A model generated the notes under the pieces. That model was not told where the DNA came from. It made no database searches and saw only the letters and a program-made list of their open reading frames with translations. A DNA stretch of 64,000 nucleotides, from assembly GCA_900549775.1 (NCBI GenBank), contig URPR01000001.1, forward strand, positions 78,242 through 142,241, given 5' to 3'. This document shows, piece by piece, positions 42,343 through 50,710 of the stretch. The translations under genes and the position numbers were made by a program. Source of the DNA: an uncultured Oscillospiraceae bacterium (GTDB lineage: Bacteria > Bacillota > Clostridia > Oscillospirales > Acutalibacteraceae). Within the stretch, counting starts at the first letter, position 1; the number at the start of each line of letters is the position of its first letter.

Positions 42343-43707
42343 CTAAGTAATATTCTTTTCAAGGTAAGTACTTACTCTTTTTTCCCACTTGCTCAACTTT
42401 ACATATACAGCCCCTATAATCACAGGGAAAAACGTGGATACAAGCAACCCTAGATATACTCCTAAATATCCCATATTTAATTTTTTTGAGAAGATGTAAG
42501 ACAGTGAAAGTCGTAAAAAAACTTGACCGAATAGGGAGTTAAAGCAACTAAATTTTGTATCGCCAATACCTATTGCAAATAGATTAAATGTAGTCATAAT
42601 TGCGTACAGAATACAATCTAAAGAACAGCACATTTGCATATAAAGCAAGCCATGTCGCATAACTTCTGGGTCATTTGTGAATAAGCGTATAATTTGATGC
42701 GAGAAAATTTGAGTTAAAACCACTATAGCAGAAGTTAAAAGTATATTTAATTTTAAGGTGAATTTTAAAATCTTTTTAGCTTGATCTATTTTATTGGCAC
42801 CAACGTTTTGTCCAACAGCAATTGACATAGCTTGATTTATAGATTTAGACGGAACGGTTATAAGTGTGTGCAGCTGAAAACCAATACCTAAGGCTGAAAC
42901 TATATATGTTCCGTAAGAATTGAGCATTTTGGTTATTGCTACATAAGACGAATTTACAATTATCATTTGTAAAAATAGCGGTAACCCAATTTTAGCGAAA
43001 AGTTTTATTTTATTTTTACTGCACTTTATAAACAAGAGACGTGTATGTTTAAAGTAAGACCTCTTTAAATAAATATACGAAATGACCAAACAAATTGCAT
43101 TTGTAAAGACTGTAGAGAGGGCTGCCCCAGCAGTTTCCATTTTAAGAACTCCAACGAAAAAGTAATCCAGTGACATATTGAGTAGCGCTGAAAATATCAT
43201 AAATATAAACGGTACCTTAGAGTTTCCAAGGCCTTTGATAATTGAACAGATGGAAGTAAATGAAAAGTTAAAAAGCCATCCAGTGGACATGACTTTCATG
43301 TAATCGTTTGCATAGTTAATAGAATCTTGTGGAACCTTGAGATACAACAAAATTTCTTTGTAGAAAGTTATAGTAACTACAGTAACTATGCAAGAAGTTA
43401 TGAGTATAATGTTTCCGAGGGAAGCAATTACTTCAGATTGATCCTTTTCACTTTTTATTCCTTCATACTGAGAAATAAGTACTGTAGCAGCAGAAGACAA
43501 ACTTGTGCCGATTGAGCCTATAACCCAAACTAAAGATGTTACATTCGCAATGCAAGCAATTCCATCTTTTCCAATATAAAATCCCACAACTATCAGATCC
43601 ACAACGCCATAAAATGTTTGAAGAAGTAGAGAAAAAAACATAGGAAAAGCGAAAGTTATTAATTTTTTATAAATATTTCCAGAAGTTAAATTTATTTTAT
43701 TTTTCAT
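42343..43707 (-). CDS. MATE family efflux transporter
   Basis: Cation-coupled multidrug or metabolite exporter with twelve transmembrane helices, about 454 residues. LTSGNIYKKLITFAFPMFFS, LLQTFYGVVDLIVVGFYIG, ASLGNIILITSCIVTV and the central MIIVNSSYVAITKMLNSYG give the typical duplicated pattern. ATG 43707 begins the conserved KNKINLTSG stretch. No SD precedes it, but a promoter -10 box lies only nine bases upstream, so the mRNA may be leaderless. The substrate cannot be predicted. Confidence 0.88.
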   Translation of the reverse strand: MKNKINLTSGNIYKKLITFAFPMFFSLLLQTFYGVVDLIVVGFYIGKDGIACIANVTSLVWVIGSIGTSLSSAATVLISQYEGIKSEKDQSEVIASLGNIILITSCIVTVVTITFYKEILLYLKVPQDSINYANDYMKVMSTGWLFNFSFTSICSIIKGLGNSKVPFIFMIFSALLNMSLDYFFVGVLKMETAGAALSTVFTNAICLVISYIYLKRSYFKHTRLLFIKCSKNKIKLFAKIGLPLFLQMIIVNSSYVAITKMLNSYGTYIVSALGIGFQLHTLITVPSKSINQAMSIAVGQNVGANKIDQAKKILKFTLKLNILLTSAIVVLTQIFSHQIIRLFTNDPEVMRHGLLYMQMCCSLDCILYAIMTTFNLFAIGIGDTKFSCFNSLFGQVFLRLSLSYIFSKKLNMGYLGVYLGLLVSTFFPVIIGAVYVKLSKWEKRVSTYLEKNIT

Positions 43708-43716
43708 AATATTTCT

Positions 43717-43744
43717 ATTATACATAAAATAACGGGAAAAGCAA
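43717..43744 (-). promoter_or_regulatory. Promoter of the MATE gene, nearly abutting its start codon
   Basis: On the minus strand TTGCTT (43744-43739) and TATAAT (43722-43717) are 16 bp apart. The expected transcription start would fall only two or three bases before ATG 43707. Confidence 0.5.
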
Positions 43745-43771
43745 AAGTATTATGTATCTGGAAGAATTAAA

Positions 43772-43798
43772 GAAGCGCACCACTTAATTGTAGTGCGC
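43772..43798 (-). terminator. Hairpin terminator after the signal-peptide protein gene
   Basis: Read on the minus strand, GCGCAC (43798-43793) pairs with GTGCGC (43780-43775), extended by two inner pairs across one mismatch. A T-rich stretch follows. It lies just after the stop at 43804. Confidence 0.65.
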
Positions 43799-43803
43799 AT
43801 AAT

Positions 43804-44727
43804 TTATTTTGCTAGAGAAGCTAATTTCGAAATTTGATTTTTCATCAATTGAATTAGCTCAGAAGCTGTGTTAGATGTTTTATTATAAACGCTGTTGCAA
43901 AGATCGACAGAGTTAGCAAGTACATCTAAATCTTTTACATCAGATCTAAAACTAAACAGGTACGGCAACATTAAGGCTCCATATATCCAACCGAGATTGC
44001 TTACGCCAAACAGAGTTCCAAAAGCACCTATAGCAGATCCAATCATAGACCCTAACCACATTGTGGTTCCGTTAGTTTTTAAGTAATACCAAATTCCCTT
44101 TGACGCATCCTGCGCATCACTTAAGTTTCTAAGTGTATCGGATATTTTTTGAGAGTTTGATATTTCTTTATTGCTGCCTGTAAATGTGTCAATTAATGTT
44201 GAAATTTGTTTTGCTGATCTTTCTACAAAGTTATCTTTACATGTAAGGTCAGATTCTTTATCAGCTGATGGATTTTTTTGTTTATAAGTACTGTAAATTA
44301 AATTTAATGCACCTGGAACGCTGCTAATGTTAGAATAAATACTACTAAATAATTCTTCTACGTCGCCAAATTTAATATTTCTTATTTTGTCGAATATATC
44401 TTCCTTATTAAGAAATTTAACTTTATCCAAAAGTAATATTGCGGTGATTGAAACTAGAGAATAATATAAAATGTTTTTTTGAGTCTGCCAAAAAGCTCCT
44501 GTACATTTATCAAATAACCTTGAAAATAAAGAAGATTTTTGACTTTTGTTACTAGAACGTCTACTTTGTTTGAAGCTTTTAGCACTAGAGGTATCATCAC
44601 CTGCAATTTCCTGTTCTATAGTTATTATCTGGCTTTTGACGTTATGTCCTTTAGCGAAAGTGCTTAAAGGTAAAGTTGAAGCAAATATTGTAGTTATTGC
44701 TAAAACTGATGATATAAATTTTTTCAT
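43804..44727 (-). CDS. Signal-peptide protein with internal membrane segments, unknown
   Basis: A 307-residue protein with a clear N-terminal signal peptide (KKFISSVLAITTIFASTLPL, then a STFAKG cleavage-like site). A Ser/Lys/Arg-rich linker follows (SFKQSRRSSNKSQKSSLFSR). A hydrophobic segment lies at about residues 87-105 (ILYYSLVSITAILLLDKV), and a Gly-rich hydrophobic segment near 235-265 (MWLGSMIGSAIGAFGTLFGV). I do not recognise the family. It may be exported or membrane-anchored. AAAGGAAG precedes the ATG. It is flanked by a MATE exporter and the glycogen genes. Confidence 0.72.
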   Translation of the reverse strand: MKKFISSVLAITTIFASTLPLSTFAKGHNVKSQIITIEQEIAGDDTSSAKSFKQSRRSSNKSQKSSLFSRLFDKCTGAFWQTQKNILYYSLVSITAILLLDKVKFLNKEDIFDKIRNIKFGDVEELFSSIYSNISSVPGALNLIYSTYKQKNPSADKESDLTCKDNFVERSAKQISTLIDTFTGSNKEISNSQKISDTLRNLSDAQDASKGIWYYLKTNGTTMWLGSMIGSAIGAFGTLFGVSNLGWIYGALMLPYLFSFRSDVKDLDVLANSVDLCNSVYNKTSNTASELIQLMKNQISKLASLAK

Positions 44728-44834
44728 GTGCGCTGACTTCCTTTATAATAATTTTTTAAAATTATATCATAAACTCTTTTAGAAATCATTATTCAACAAT
44801 AAATATTTTATTTTTCTCTGTTTTACACAAAAAA

Positions 44835-46253
44835 TCAAGTCAGTTCATTATAAATAGTTTTATACTCTTTAGCCGAATTTTTCCAACTGTTATCGCTTTT
44901 CATGGCTCTTTTAGTAAGTGTTTGCCAACCATTTTTGTCATTAAAGCCCATGATGGCACGTTTTATAGCCCACAACATATCTGATGAATTATAGTTTTGA
45001 AAAACAAAGCCATTACCTTTTTGGTCACCGCTGTCTTTTACCGTATCTGAAAGACCGCCTGTATTCCTTACTATTGGGATGGCCCCATACTTTAACGCAA
45101 TCATTTGCGCAAGGCCACACGGCTCCATTTTAGATGGCATTAAAAACATATCTGATGCTGCGTAAATTTTGTGGGATAGCTCTGGCACAAATCCATGGCA
45201 TGAGCTGACTTTGCTCTGATATTTAGCTTGCATACAGTCGAAAAACTGCTCATATTTTCCTTCACCAGAGCCTAAAACCACAAAGTTTATTTTTTCCTCT
45301 TGAAGAAGCTTTTCTAGAACATCTACCACTAAATCGATTCCTTTGTGCTCAACTAGCCTAGTTACCATGCCTATAAGAGGAACAGCTTCGTCAAAATTCA
45401 AATTTAAACGCTTGCTTAATTCCTCTTTATTTTTTATTTTTTTGCATAAAGTTTCTGCACTATAATTTTCGTATATTTCGGTATCGGTTCTAGGGTTATA
45501 GACGTTTTCATCTATTCCGTTTAATATACCTACTAATTTTTTCTTATTGTCGCGCAAAATGTAATGTAATGAGTGTGCATACCAAGGATCTAAAATTTCC
45601 CTTGCGTAGGTTTTGCTTACAGTTACTACTTTATTTGAGCTTTCAATTCCAGCTTTCATAAAGTTTACACAATCGTCGTAATATAAAACGTTAAAGTTTT
45701 CCTTTTTTACACCGACAATGTCTTCTAATACGTCTTTGCTAAATTTGCCTTGATATTGTATATTGTGAATTTCGAATATAGTTTTTATATTTTCATAATG
45801 TAAGAAATTTTTATATATTAAATTGTAAAAGACCGGTATAAGTGCAGTTTGCCAGTCATTTGCATGTATTATTTTCGGCTTAAAGTCAATCCTTGGAATC
45901 ATTTCCAAAATTGCTCTAGAGAAAAATGCGAATCTTTCGCCGTCATCGTAGTAGCCGTATAAATTATCTCTATTAAAATAGTATTCGTTATCTAAAAAAT
46001 AAAACACAACGTTATTAAAATCAAGTTTAAAGACACCGCAATATTGTCTTCTCCATGCAATGGGTACTTGAAAATTCGTAATAAACTTCATTTTATTTTT
46101 AAAAACTTTTGAAATATTTTTATAAAAAGGCAAAACTACCCGACAGTCTATGCCTTCTTTTCTAAGCGCTACCGGCAATGAATAAGCAACATCCGCGAGC
46201 CCTCCGGACGCTATGAACGGGTAAACTTCGCTTGCACAAAATAAACACTTCAA
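44835..46253 (-). CDS. glgA: Glycogen synthase (GT5)
   Basis: Transfers glucose from ADP-glucose to glycogen. The 472-residue GT-B protein begins CLFCASEVYPFIASGGLADV; the Lys usual before GGL (KTGGL in E. coli) is replaced, a variant I have seen in other Clostridia. HANDWQTALIPV, VSKTYAREI, PLIGMVTRLVEHKGIDLVVD and the C-terminal donor-site MPSKMEPCGLAQMIALKYGA are clear. It is third in the glgB-glgC-glgA operon, with a 12-bp gap after glgC. Confidence 0.95.
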   Translation of the reverse strand: MKCLFCASEVYPFIASGGLADVAYSLPVALRKEGIDCRVVLPFYKNISKVFKNKMKFITNFQVPIAWRRQYCGVFKLDFNNVVFYFLDNEYYFNRDNLYGYYDDGERFAFFSRAILEMIPRIDFKPKIIHANDWQTALIPVFYNLIYKNFLHYENIKTIFEIHNIQYQGKFSKDVLEDIVGVKKENFNVLYYDDCVNFMKAGIESSNKVVTVSKTYAREILDPWYAHSLHYILRDNKKKLVGILNGIDENVYNPRTDTEIYENYSAETLCKKIKNKEELSKRLNLNFDEAVPLIGMVTRLVEHKGIDLVVDVLEKLLQEEKINFVVLGSGEGKYEQFFDCMQAKYQSKVSSCHGFVPELSHKIYAASDMFLMPSKMEPCGLAQMIALKYGAIPIVRNTGGLSDTVKDSGDQKGNGFVFQNYNSSDMLWAIKRAIMGFNDKNGWQTLTKRAMKSDNSWKNSAKEYKTIYNELT

Positions 46254-46265
46254 ACAAATTACTCC

Positions 46266-47459
46266 TTACTCTTGCCGTAAAATAATGTCGTTTTCAACCA
46301 TAGATTTCGGTTTAACTTTCACATTATCACCTATAGTAACGTTGTCACCAATAGCAGTTATCTCGTTTTCTGTCCCTTCAATTACAGCGCCTTTTCCAAC
46401 TTTTACATTTTCTGAAATTATCGAATAATTTACAATAGCATCTTCTTTTATTACGCTTTTAGGCATGATGACCGAATGGCTTATTTTAGCCCCTTCGGCT
46501 ACATATACCCCGGAGAACAAAACACTGGAAATAACTTCTCCATAAACTGTGCAACCGTCCGAGATGAGCGAGTCTTGTACTTTAGCTTCATCTGTTATAT
46601 AAGCCTTTGGAAGCTCGTTTTGCTTTGAGTAAATTCTCCAATTTTCATCGTCTAGCTTTAAGTTTATCTCTGGGTTTAATAAATCCATGTTGCATTTCCA
46701 CAAGCTTTCGATAGTACCAATATCTTTCCAGTACCCGTCAAAATTGTAAGCAAACAACTTTTCGTTTTTGTTTAGCATTTTTGGCAAAATATTTTTCCCA
46801 AAGTCATTGCAAGACTCTGAGTCACATTCATCTTCTTTTAAGTATTTTAACAATTTAGGCCAAGAAAAAACATAAATGCCCATGGATGCAAGCGTACTTT
46901 TGGGCTTTTCTGGCTTTTCTTGAAACTCATAAATCGACCCATCAGCTCTTGAGTTTATAATACCGAATCTGTGAGCATCTAGTTGCGGAACATTTATAGC
47001 AGCGATGGTACAATCTGCTCCGACTTTTTTATGGAAATCTATCATTTTAGAATAATCCATTTTATATATGTGATCGGCGGAAAGTATGACAACGTACTGA
47101 GGTTCATATTTTTGAATGTAATCTATGTTCTGGTAAATGGCGTTGGCTGTACCTTTGTACCAGTCGGCGCCGTTTTCTCTTTGAAAAGGAGGTAAAATTT
47201 GCACTCCGCCATTTGCAAAACTCAAGTTCCAGGCTTGTCCTTTGCCTATATGTTCACTCAAAACGAGAGGCTGATATTGTGTAAGAATCCCTACGGCTTT
47301 TATACCAGAATTAGCGCAGTTAGACAGAGGAAAGTCTATTATTCTATACTTGCCGCCATAAGGAATGGCCGGTTTTGCTAATTTTTTCGTCAAAGCGCCT
47401 AGTCTGCTTCCTTGTCCGCCTGCAAGCAGCATAGCGACAACTTCGTGTTTCGGGTACAT
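46266..47459 (-). CDS. glgC: Glucose-1-phosphate adenylyltransferase
   Basis: Makes ADP-glucose from glucose 1-phosphate and ATP, the committed step of bacterial glycogen synthesis. The 397-residue protein has AMLLAGGQGSRLGALTKKLA (nucleotide-binding loop), PAIPYGGKYRIIDFPLSNC, GTANAIYQNIDYI, VILSADHIYKMDY and FQEKPEKPKST. The C-terminal left-handed beta helix carries repeats such as VSIIxE-like YSIISENVKVGKGAVIEG. AAGGAG precedes the ATG. There is no glgD paralogue here, so a homotetramer is expected. Confidence 0.96.
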   Translation of the reverse strand: MYPKHEVVAMLLAGGQGSRLGALTKKLAKPAIPYGGKYRIIDFPLSNCANSGIKAVGILTQYQPLVLSEHIGKGQAWNLSFANGGVQILPPFQRENGADWYKGTANAIYQNIDYIQKYEPQYVVILSADHIYKMDYSKMIDFHKKVGADCTIAAINVPQLDAHRFGIINSRADGSIYEFQEKPEKPKSTLASMGIYVFSWPKLLKYLKEDECDSESCNDFGKNILPKMLNKNEKLFAYNFDGYWKDIGTIESLWKCNMDLLNPEINLKLDDENWRIYSKQNELPKAYITDEAKVQDSLISDGCTVYGEVISSVLFSGVYVAEGAKISHSVIMPKSVIKEDAIVNYSIISENVKVGKGAVIEGTENEITAIGDNVTIGDNVKVKPKSMVENDIILRQE

Positions 47460-47481
47460 AATTTTCTCCTTCCCATAAAAA

Positions 47482-49401
47482 TTATTTTTTATTAATACTT
47501 TTCACAGTACTATTACTTGAAGCTTTTCTGGTAAGCTCAAAATACGAAACTGACATTGGAGATAAAACCAGCGAAATTGAATTTTCAAATCCGTGCATAG
47601 GTATTTTTTCAGAGTGAATATTTTTTTTATTCATTGAACCTGTGCCGCCAAATGCCTCATCGTTAGTAGAAAATATTTCATTATAAACTCCACTGTAAGG
47701 AACACCTATTCTATAGTCTTTCCTTTCCACAGGCTGAAAATTACAAATAATAATTAATTCTTTACCTTTTTTATCTATCCTTCTAAAGCTTATAACACTT
47801 TTAAGATAGTCATCATTTGATATCCAAGAAAAGCCATTCCAAGAGAAGTCTTGCTCAAACAGAGGAGTGCTTTTTAAATAAAAATGGTTTATAGCTTTAA
47901 AAAAGTTTTGTAAATTTTTATGTGTAGGGTAATCTAAAAGTAACCAATCCAGTTCATTTTTGTAGTTCCACTCTTTAAATTGACCAAATTCTGTGCCCAT
48001 AAACGTAAGTTTTTTCCCGGGATGTGCCATCATATACGCTATAAAAGCGCGTACACCGGCAAATTTCATATCATAGTCACCAGGCATTTTGTTTATTAAA
48101 GAGCATTTTCCGTGCACAACTTCATCGTGTGATATTGGTAATATAAAGTTTTCAGAAAATGCATAGAAAAATGAAAAAGTTATATTTTTGTGTTTACTTG
48201 GCCTGAAGTACGGGTCGGTAGAAATGTACTCTAACATATCGTTCATCCAACCCATATTCCATTTATAGTTAAAACCCAAACCACCTACATCTATAGGTTT
48301 TGTTACTAACGGCCAAGTGGTGGACTCTTCGGCGATCATCAATGTATTTGGAAATTCTAAAAACACCGCTTTGTTTAACTCTTTTAAAAATGCCGCAGCT
48401 TCTATGTTTTCCCTTCCACCGTATTGGTTTGGTGTCCACTCACCGTTTTTTCTGTTGTAGTCAAGGTACAGCATAGAAGCTACTGCATCTACTCTTATGC
48501 CATCTATGTGATATTTCTCCAACCAAAACATAACACTTGAAACTAAAAAACTGACGACTTCATTTTTAGAATAGTCAAAAACTACTGTACCCCACTCTTT
48601 ATGCTCGCCTTTTTGATAATCAGAGTACTCATAACAGGCGGTACCATCGTATTTAAAAAGCCCATGAGCATCTTTTGGAAAATGAGCGGGAACCCAATCC
48701 ATGATAACTCCGATATTTTCATTATGACATTTATTTATAAAACTCATAAAGTCTTTGGGAGAGCCAAACCTAGAAGTAGGAGCAAAATATCCCGTCACTT
48801 GGTACCCCCAAGACCCATCGTAAGGGAATTCGCAAACGGGCAAAATTTCAATGTGCGTATAACCCATATTTTTAACGTAATCGATAAGCTCATCTGCTAA
48901 TTTCGCATATGAAAAATTATTTCCATCTTTATACTTTTTAAATGAACCTAAGTGGACTTCATAGATGTTTATTGGAATATCAAATACTCCGGCATTTTTT
49001 TTATTTTTTATCCAATTTCCATCAGTCCAGTGAAAGTTGTCTATATCAAAAATTTTGGAGGCTTTTTTACAGCCTTCTTCAAAATGGTAAGCGTACGGGT
49101 CAATTTTTATTAACTCATCATTGTTATTGGTTGTAATTAAAAATTTATACATTGAAAAGTTTGGAATCTCTCTTGGAACGAAACACTCAAAAATGCCTTG
49201 CGGGTCTATTTTAGACATTACGTTTTTGTTTTTATCCCAATCATTAAAATCTCCGATCACACTTACAGTTTTAGCATTTGGAGCCCAAACTCTGAAAACA
49301 GTGCCATTAATTTTATCTCTTTTCAGCTTATGGGCACCAAGAAACCTGTACGACTTAAAATTTTTACCGTTGTGAAATTTCTCTATTTCTTCATGTATCA
49401 A
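47482..49401 (-). CDS. glgB: 1,4-alpha-glucan branching enzyme
   Basis: Introduces alpha-1,6 branches in glycogen (GH13). The 639-residue protein has an N-terminal CBM48-like domain (GTVFRVWAPNAKTVSVIGDF), then the barrel: VMDWVPAHFPKDAHGL, DGIRVDAVASMLYLDY with the nucleophile Asp, LMIAEESTTWP with the acid/base Glu and PISHDEVVHGKCSL. The C-terminal beta domain follows. TTG 49401 was chosen because AAGGAG ends about twelve bases before it. An in-frame TTG at 49422 would sit on top of the SD. It is the first gene of the glg operon. Confidence 0.93.
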   Translation of the reverse strand: MIHEEIEKFHNGKNFKSYRFLGAHKLKRDKINGTVFRVWAPNAKTVSVIGDFNDWDKNKNVMSKIDPQGIFECFVPREIPNFSMYKFLITTNNNDELIKIDPYAYHFEEGCKKASKIFDIDNFHWTDGNWIKNKKNAGVFDIPINIYEVHLGSFKKYKDGNNFSYAKLADELIDYVKNMGYTHIEILPVCEFPYDGSWGYQVTGYFAPTSRFGSPKDFMSFINKCHNENIGVIMDWVPAHFPKDAHGLFKYDGTACYEYSDYQKGEHKEWGTVVFDYSKNEVVSFLVSSVMFWLEKYHIDGIRVDAVASMLYLDYNRKNGEWTPNQYGGRENIEAAAFLKELNKAVFLEFPNTLMIAEESTTWPLVTKPIDVGGLGFNYKWNMGWMNDMLEYISTDPYFRPSKHKNITFSFFYAFSENFILPISHDEVVHGKCSLINKMPGDYDMKFAGVRAFIAYMMAHPGKKLTFMGTEFGQFKEWNYKNELDWLLLDYPTHKNLQNFFKAINHFYLKSTPLFEQDFSWNGFSWISNDDYLKSVISFRRIDKKGKELIIICNFQPVERKDYRIGVPYSGVYNEIFSTNDEAFGGTGSMNKKNIHSEKIPMHGFENSISLVLSPMSVSYFELTRKASSNSTVKSINKK

Positions 49402-49473
49402 ATGAATATCAACTCCTTTCAAAGACCGTTTAAATCGCTTAAAGTTCGTGCAAGTAAAGCATAAAAGCTCATT

Positions 49474-49501
49474 TTGACAGCATATGAATGATTAATAATA
49501 T
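49474..49501 (+). promoter_or_regulatory. Promoter of the M23 peptidase gene
   Basis: TTGACA (49474-49479) and TAATAT (49496-49501) are 16 bp apart. It lies in the divergent gap between glgB and the peptidase gene. Confidence 0.5.
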
Positions 49502-49518
49502 ACTGTGTGGGTGATGAA

Positions 49519-50565
49519 GTGAAATTTAAAATTTTAGGGAAAAAATTTGTGGGAGTTTTTCTTTTAGTCATATCGACACTGACCATTGGTTCAATACTGT
49601 TTTTTAATAGAAATAATAACGTTTTATCTACTTTGCAGGAAAATGAAGAAAAAAATAATTTTATAAAATATGCAGAATTTAACGTGCCTTATGAAGTCCT
49701 CAAAAGGGCAATGGAAATAGATATAGAATCTAGAGACAAGGATGTGAAAATAAACTGGATAGATTTGTTGGCTTATTTAGCGGCAAAATACGGCGGTGAT
49801 TTTAAAGTTAACTATAAGTCAAGTGACCTTGATTTTTTAGTAAATGAATTAAACTCGGGCAAAACTGTAGAAGAACTTACCGCAAAATTTAAATACTATA
49901 AATATTTCCATGAAGTTTACTTGGCTACCTTAGGGGAATTTATCGGCGAATACAGCATACAGACGGGCTTTGATGAAGAAAAAAATGAGCCGATTTTTGA
50001 ACAAAAATATGGCTTAAAAGTTTTTTCACCAATAGCAAAGACTTTTCCTTATCAACATTATTCTGATTTTGGCTCGAAACGAACATATGGTTATTCAAGA
50101 CCACATTTAGGGCATGATATGATGGCTGCTACAGGAACACCCGTAGTAGCGGTTGAATCTGGTGTGGTAGAAGTTATGGGATGGAATCAATATGGCGGGT
50201 GGCGAGTAGGCATAAGAAGTTTTGACAGAAAAAGATATTACTATTATGCCCACTTGAGGAAGGATAAACCATTTCATGAAAATTTGCAGGAAGGAAAAGT
50301 TGTGAAGGCTGGAGATGTTATAGGTTATGTTGGACGGACGGGGTATAGTGCAAATGAAAATGTTAACAATATTGAAACGAGTCATCTACATATAGGGCTG
50401 GAGCTCATCTTTGATGAGTCTCAGAAAGAATGTGACAATGAAATTTGGATAGATTTATATGACATTACTCAGCTTCTAGCTAAGAACCAGTCTGAGGTTG
50501 TGAGGAACCCTGAGACGAAACACTTTTATAGAAAGTATGATTTTAAGGAACCAAATTTAAACTAA
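49519..50565 (+). CDS. M23 (LytM-type) membrane-anchored metallopeptidase
   Basis: Peptidoglycan endopeptidase family. One N-terminal transmembrane helix (FVGVFLLVISTLTIGSILFF) is followed by a helical region (residues 40-165) and the LytM domain. The zinc ligands are visible: HLGHDMMAATGTPVVAV with the HxxxD motif, YAHLRKDKP, and HLHIGLEL near the C-terminus. The domain therefore looks catalytically intact. At 348 residues it could act in growth or in sporulation (SpoIIQ is also a LytM protein), and the sequence does not decide. GTG 49519 follows GGGTGATG. Confidence 0.83.
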   Translation: MKFKILGKKFVGVFLLVISTLTIGSILFFNRNNNVLSTLQENEEKNNFIKYAEFNVPYEVLKRAMEIDIESRDKDVKINWIDLLAYLAAKYGGDFKVNYKSSDLDFLVNELNSGKTVEELTAKFKYYKYFHEVYLATLGEFIGEYSIQTGFDEEKNEPIFEQKYGLKVFSPIAKTFPYQHYSDFGSKRTYGYSRPHLGHDMMAATGTPVVAVESGVVEVMGWNQYGGWRVGIRSFDRKRYYYYAHLRKDKPFHENLQEGKVVKAGDVIGYVGRTGYSANENVNNIETSHLHIGLELIFDESQKECDNEIWIDLYDITQLLAKNQSEVVRNPETKHFYRKYDFKEPNLN

Positions 50566-50710
50566 AATAACAGGTGAAATGGGCTAGTTAAAAGAAATGT
50601 TATGCTGTAAGCTTGAAAAAAGTAGCATTTTAATATATAATCTCTTTGTAATATTTAGCGGCATTTGCTCAAATTATAGTTTTTTTCTTGTGATAATGGA
50701 AGTGTAAGAT

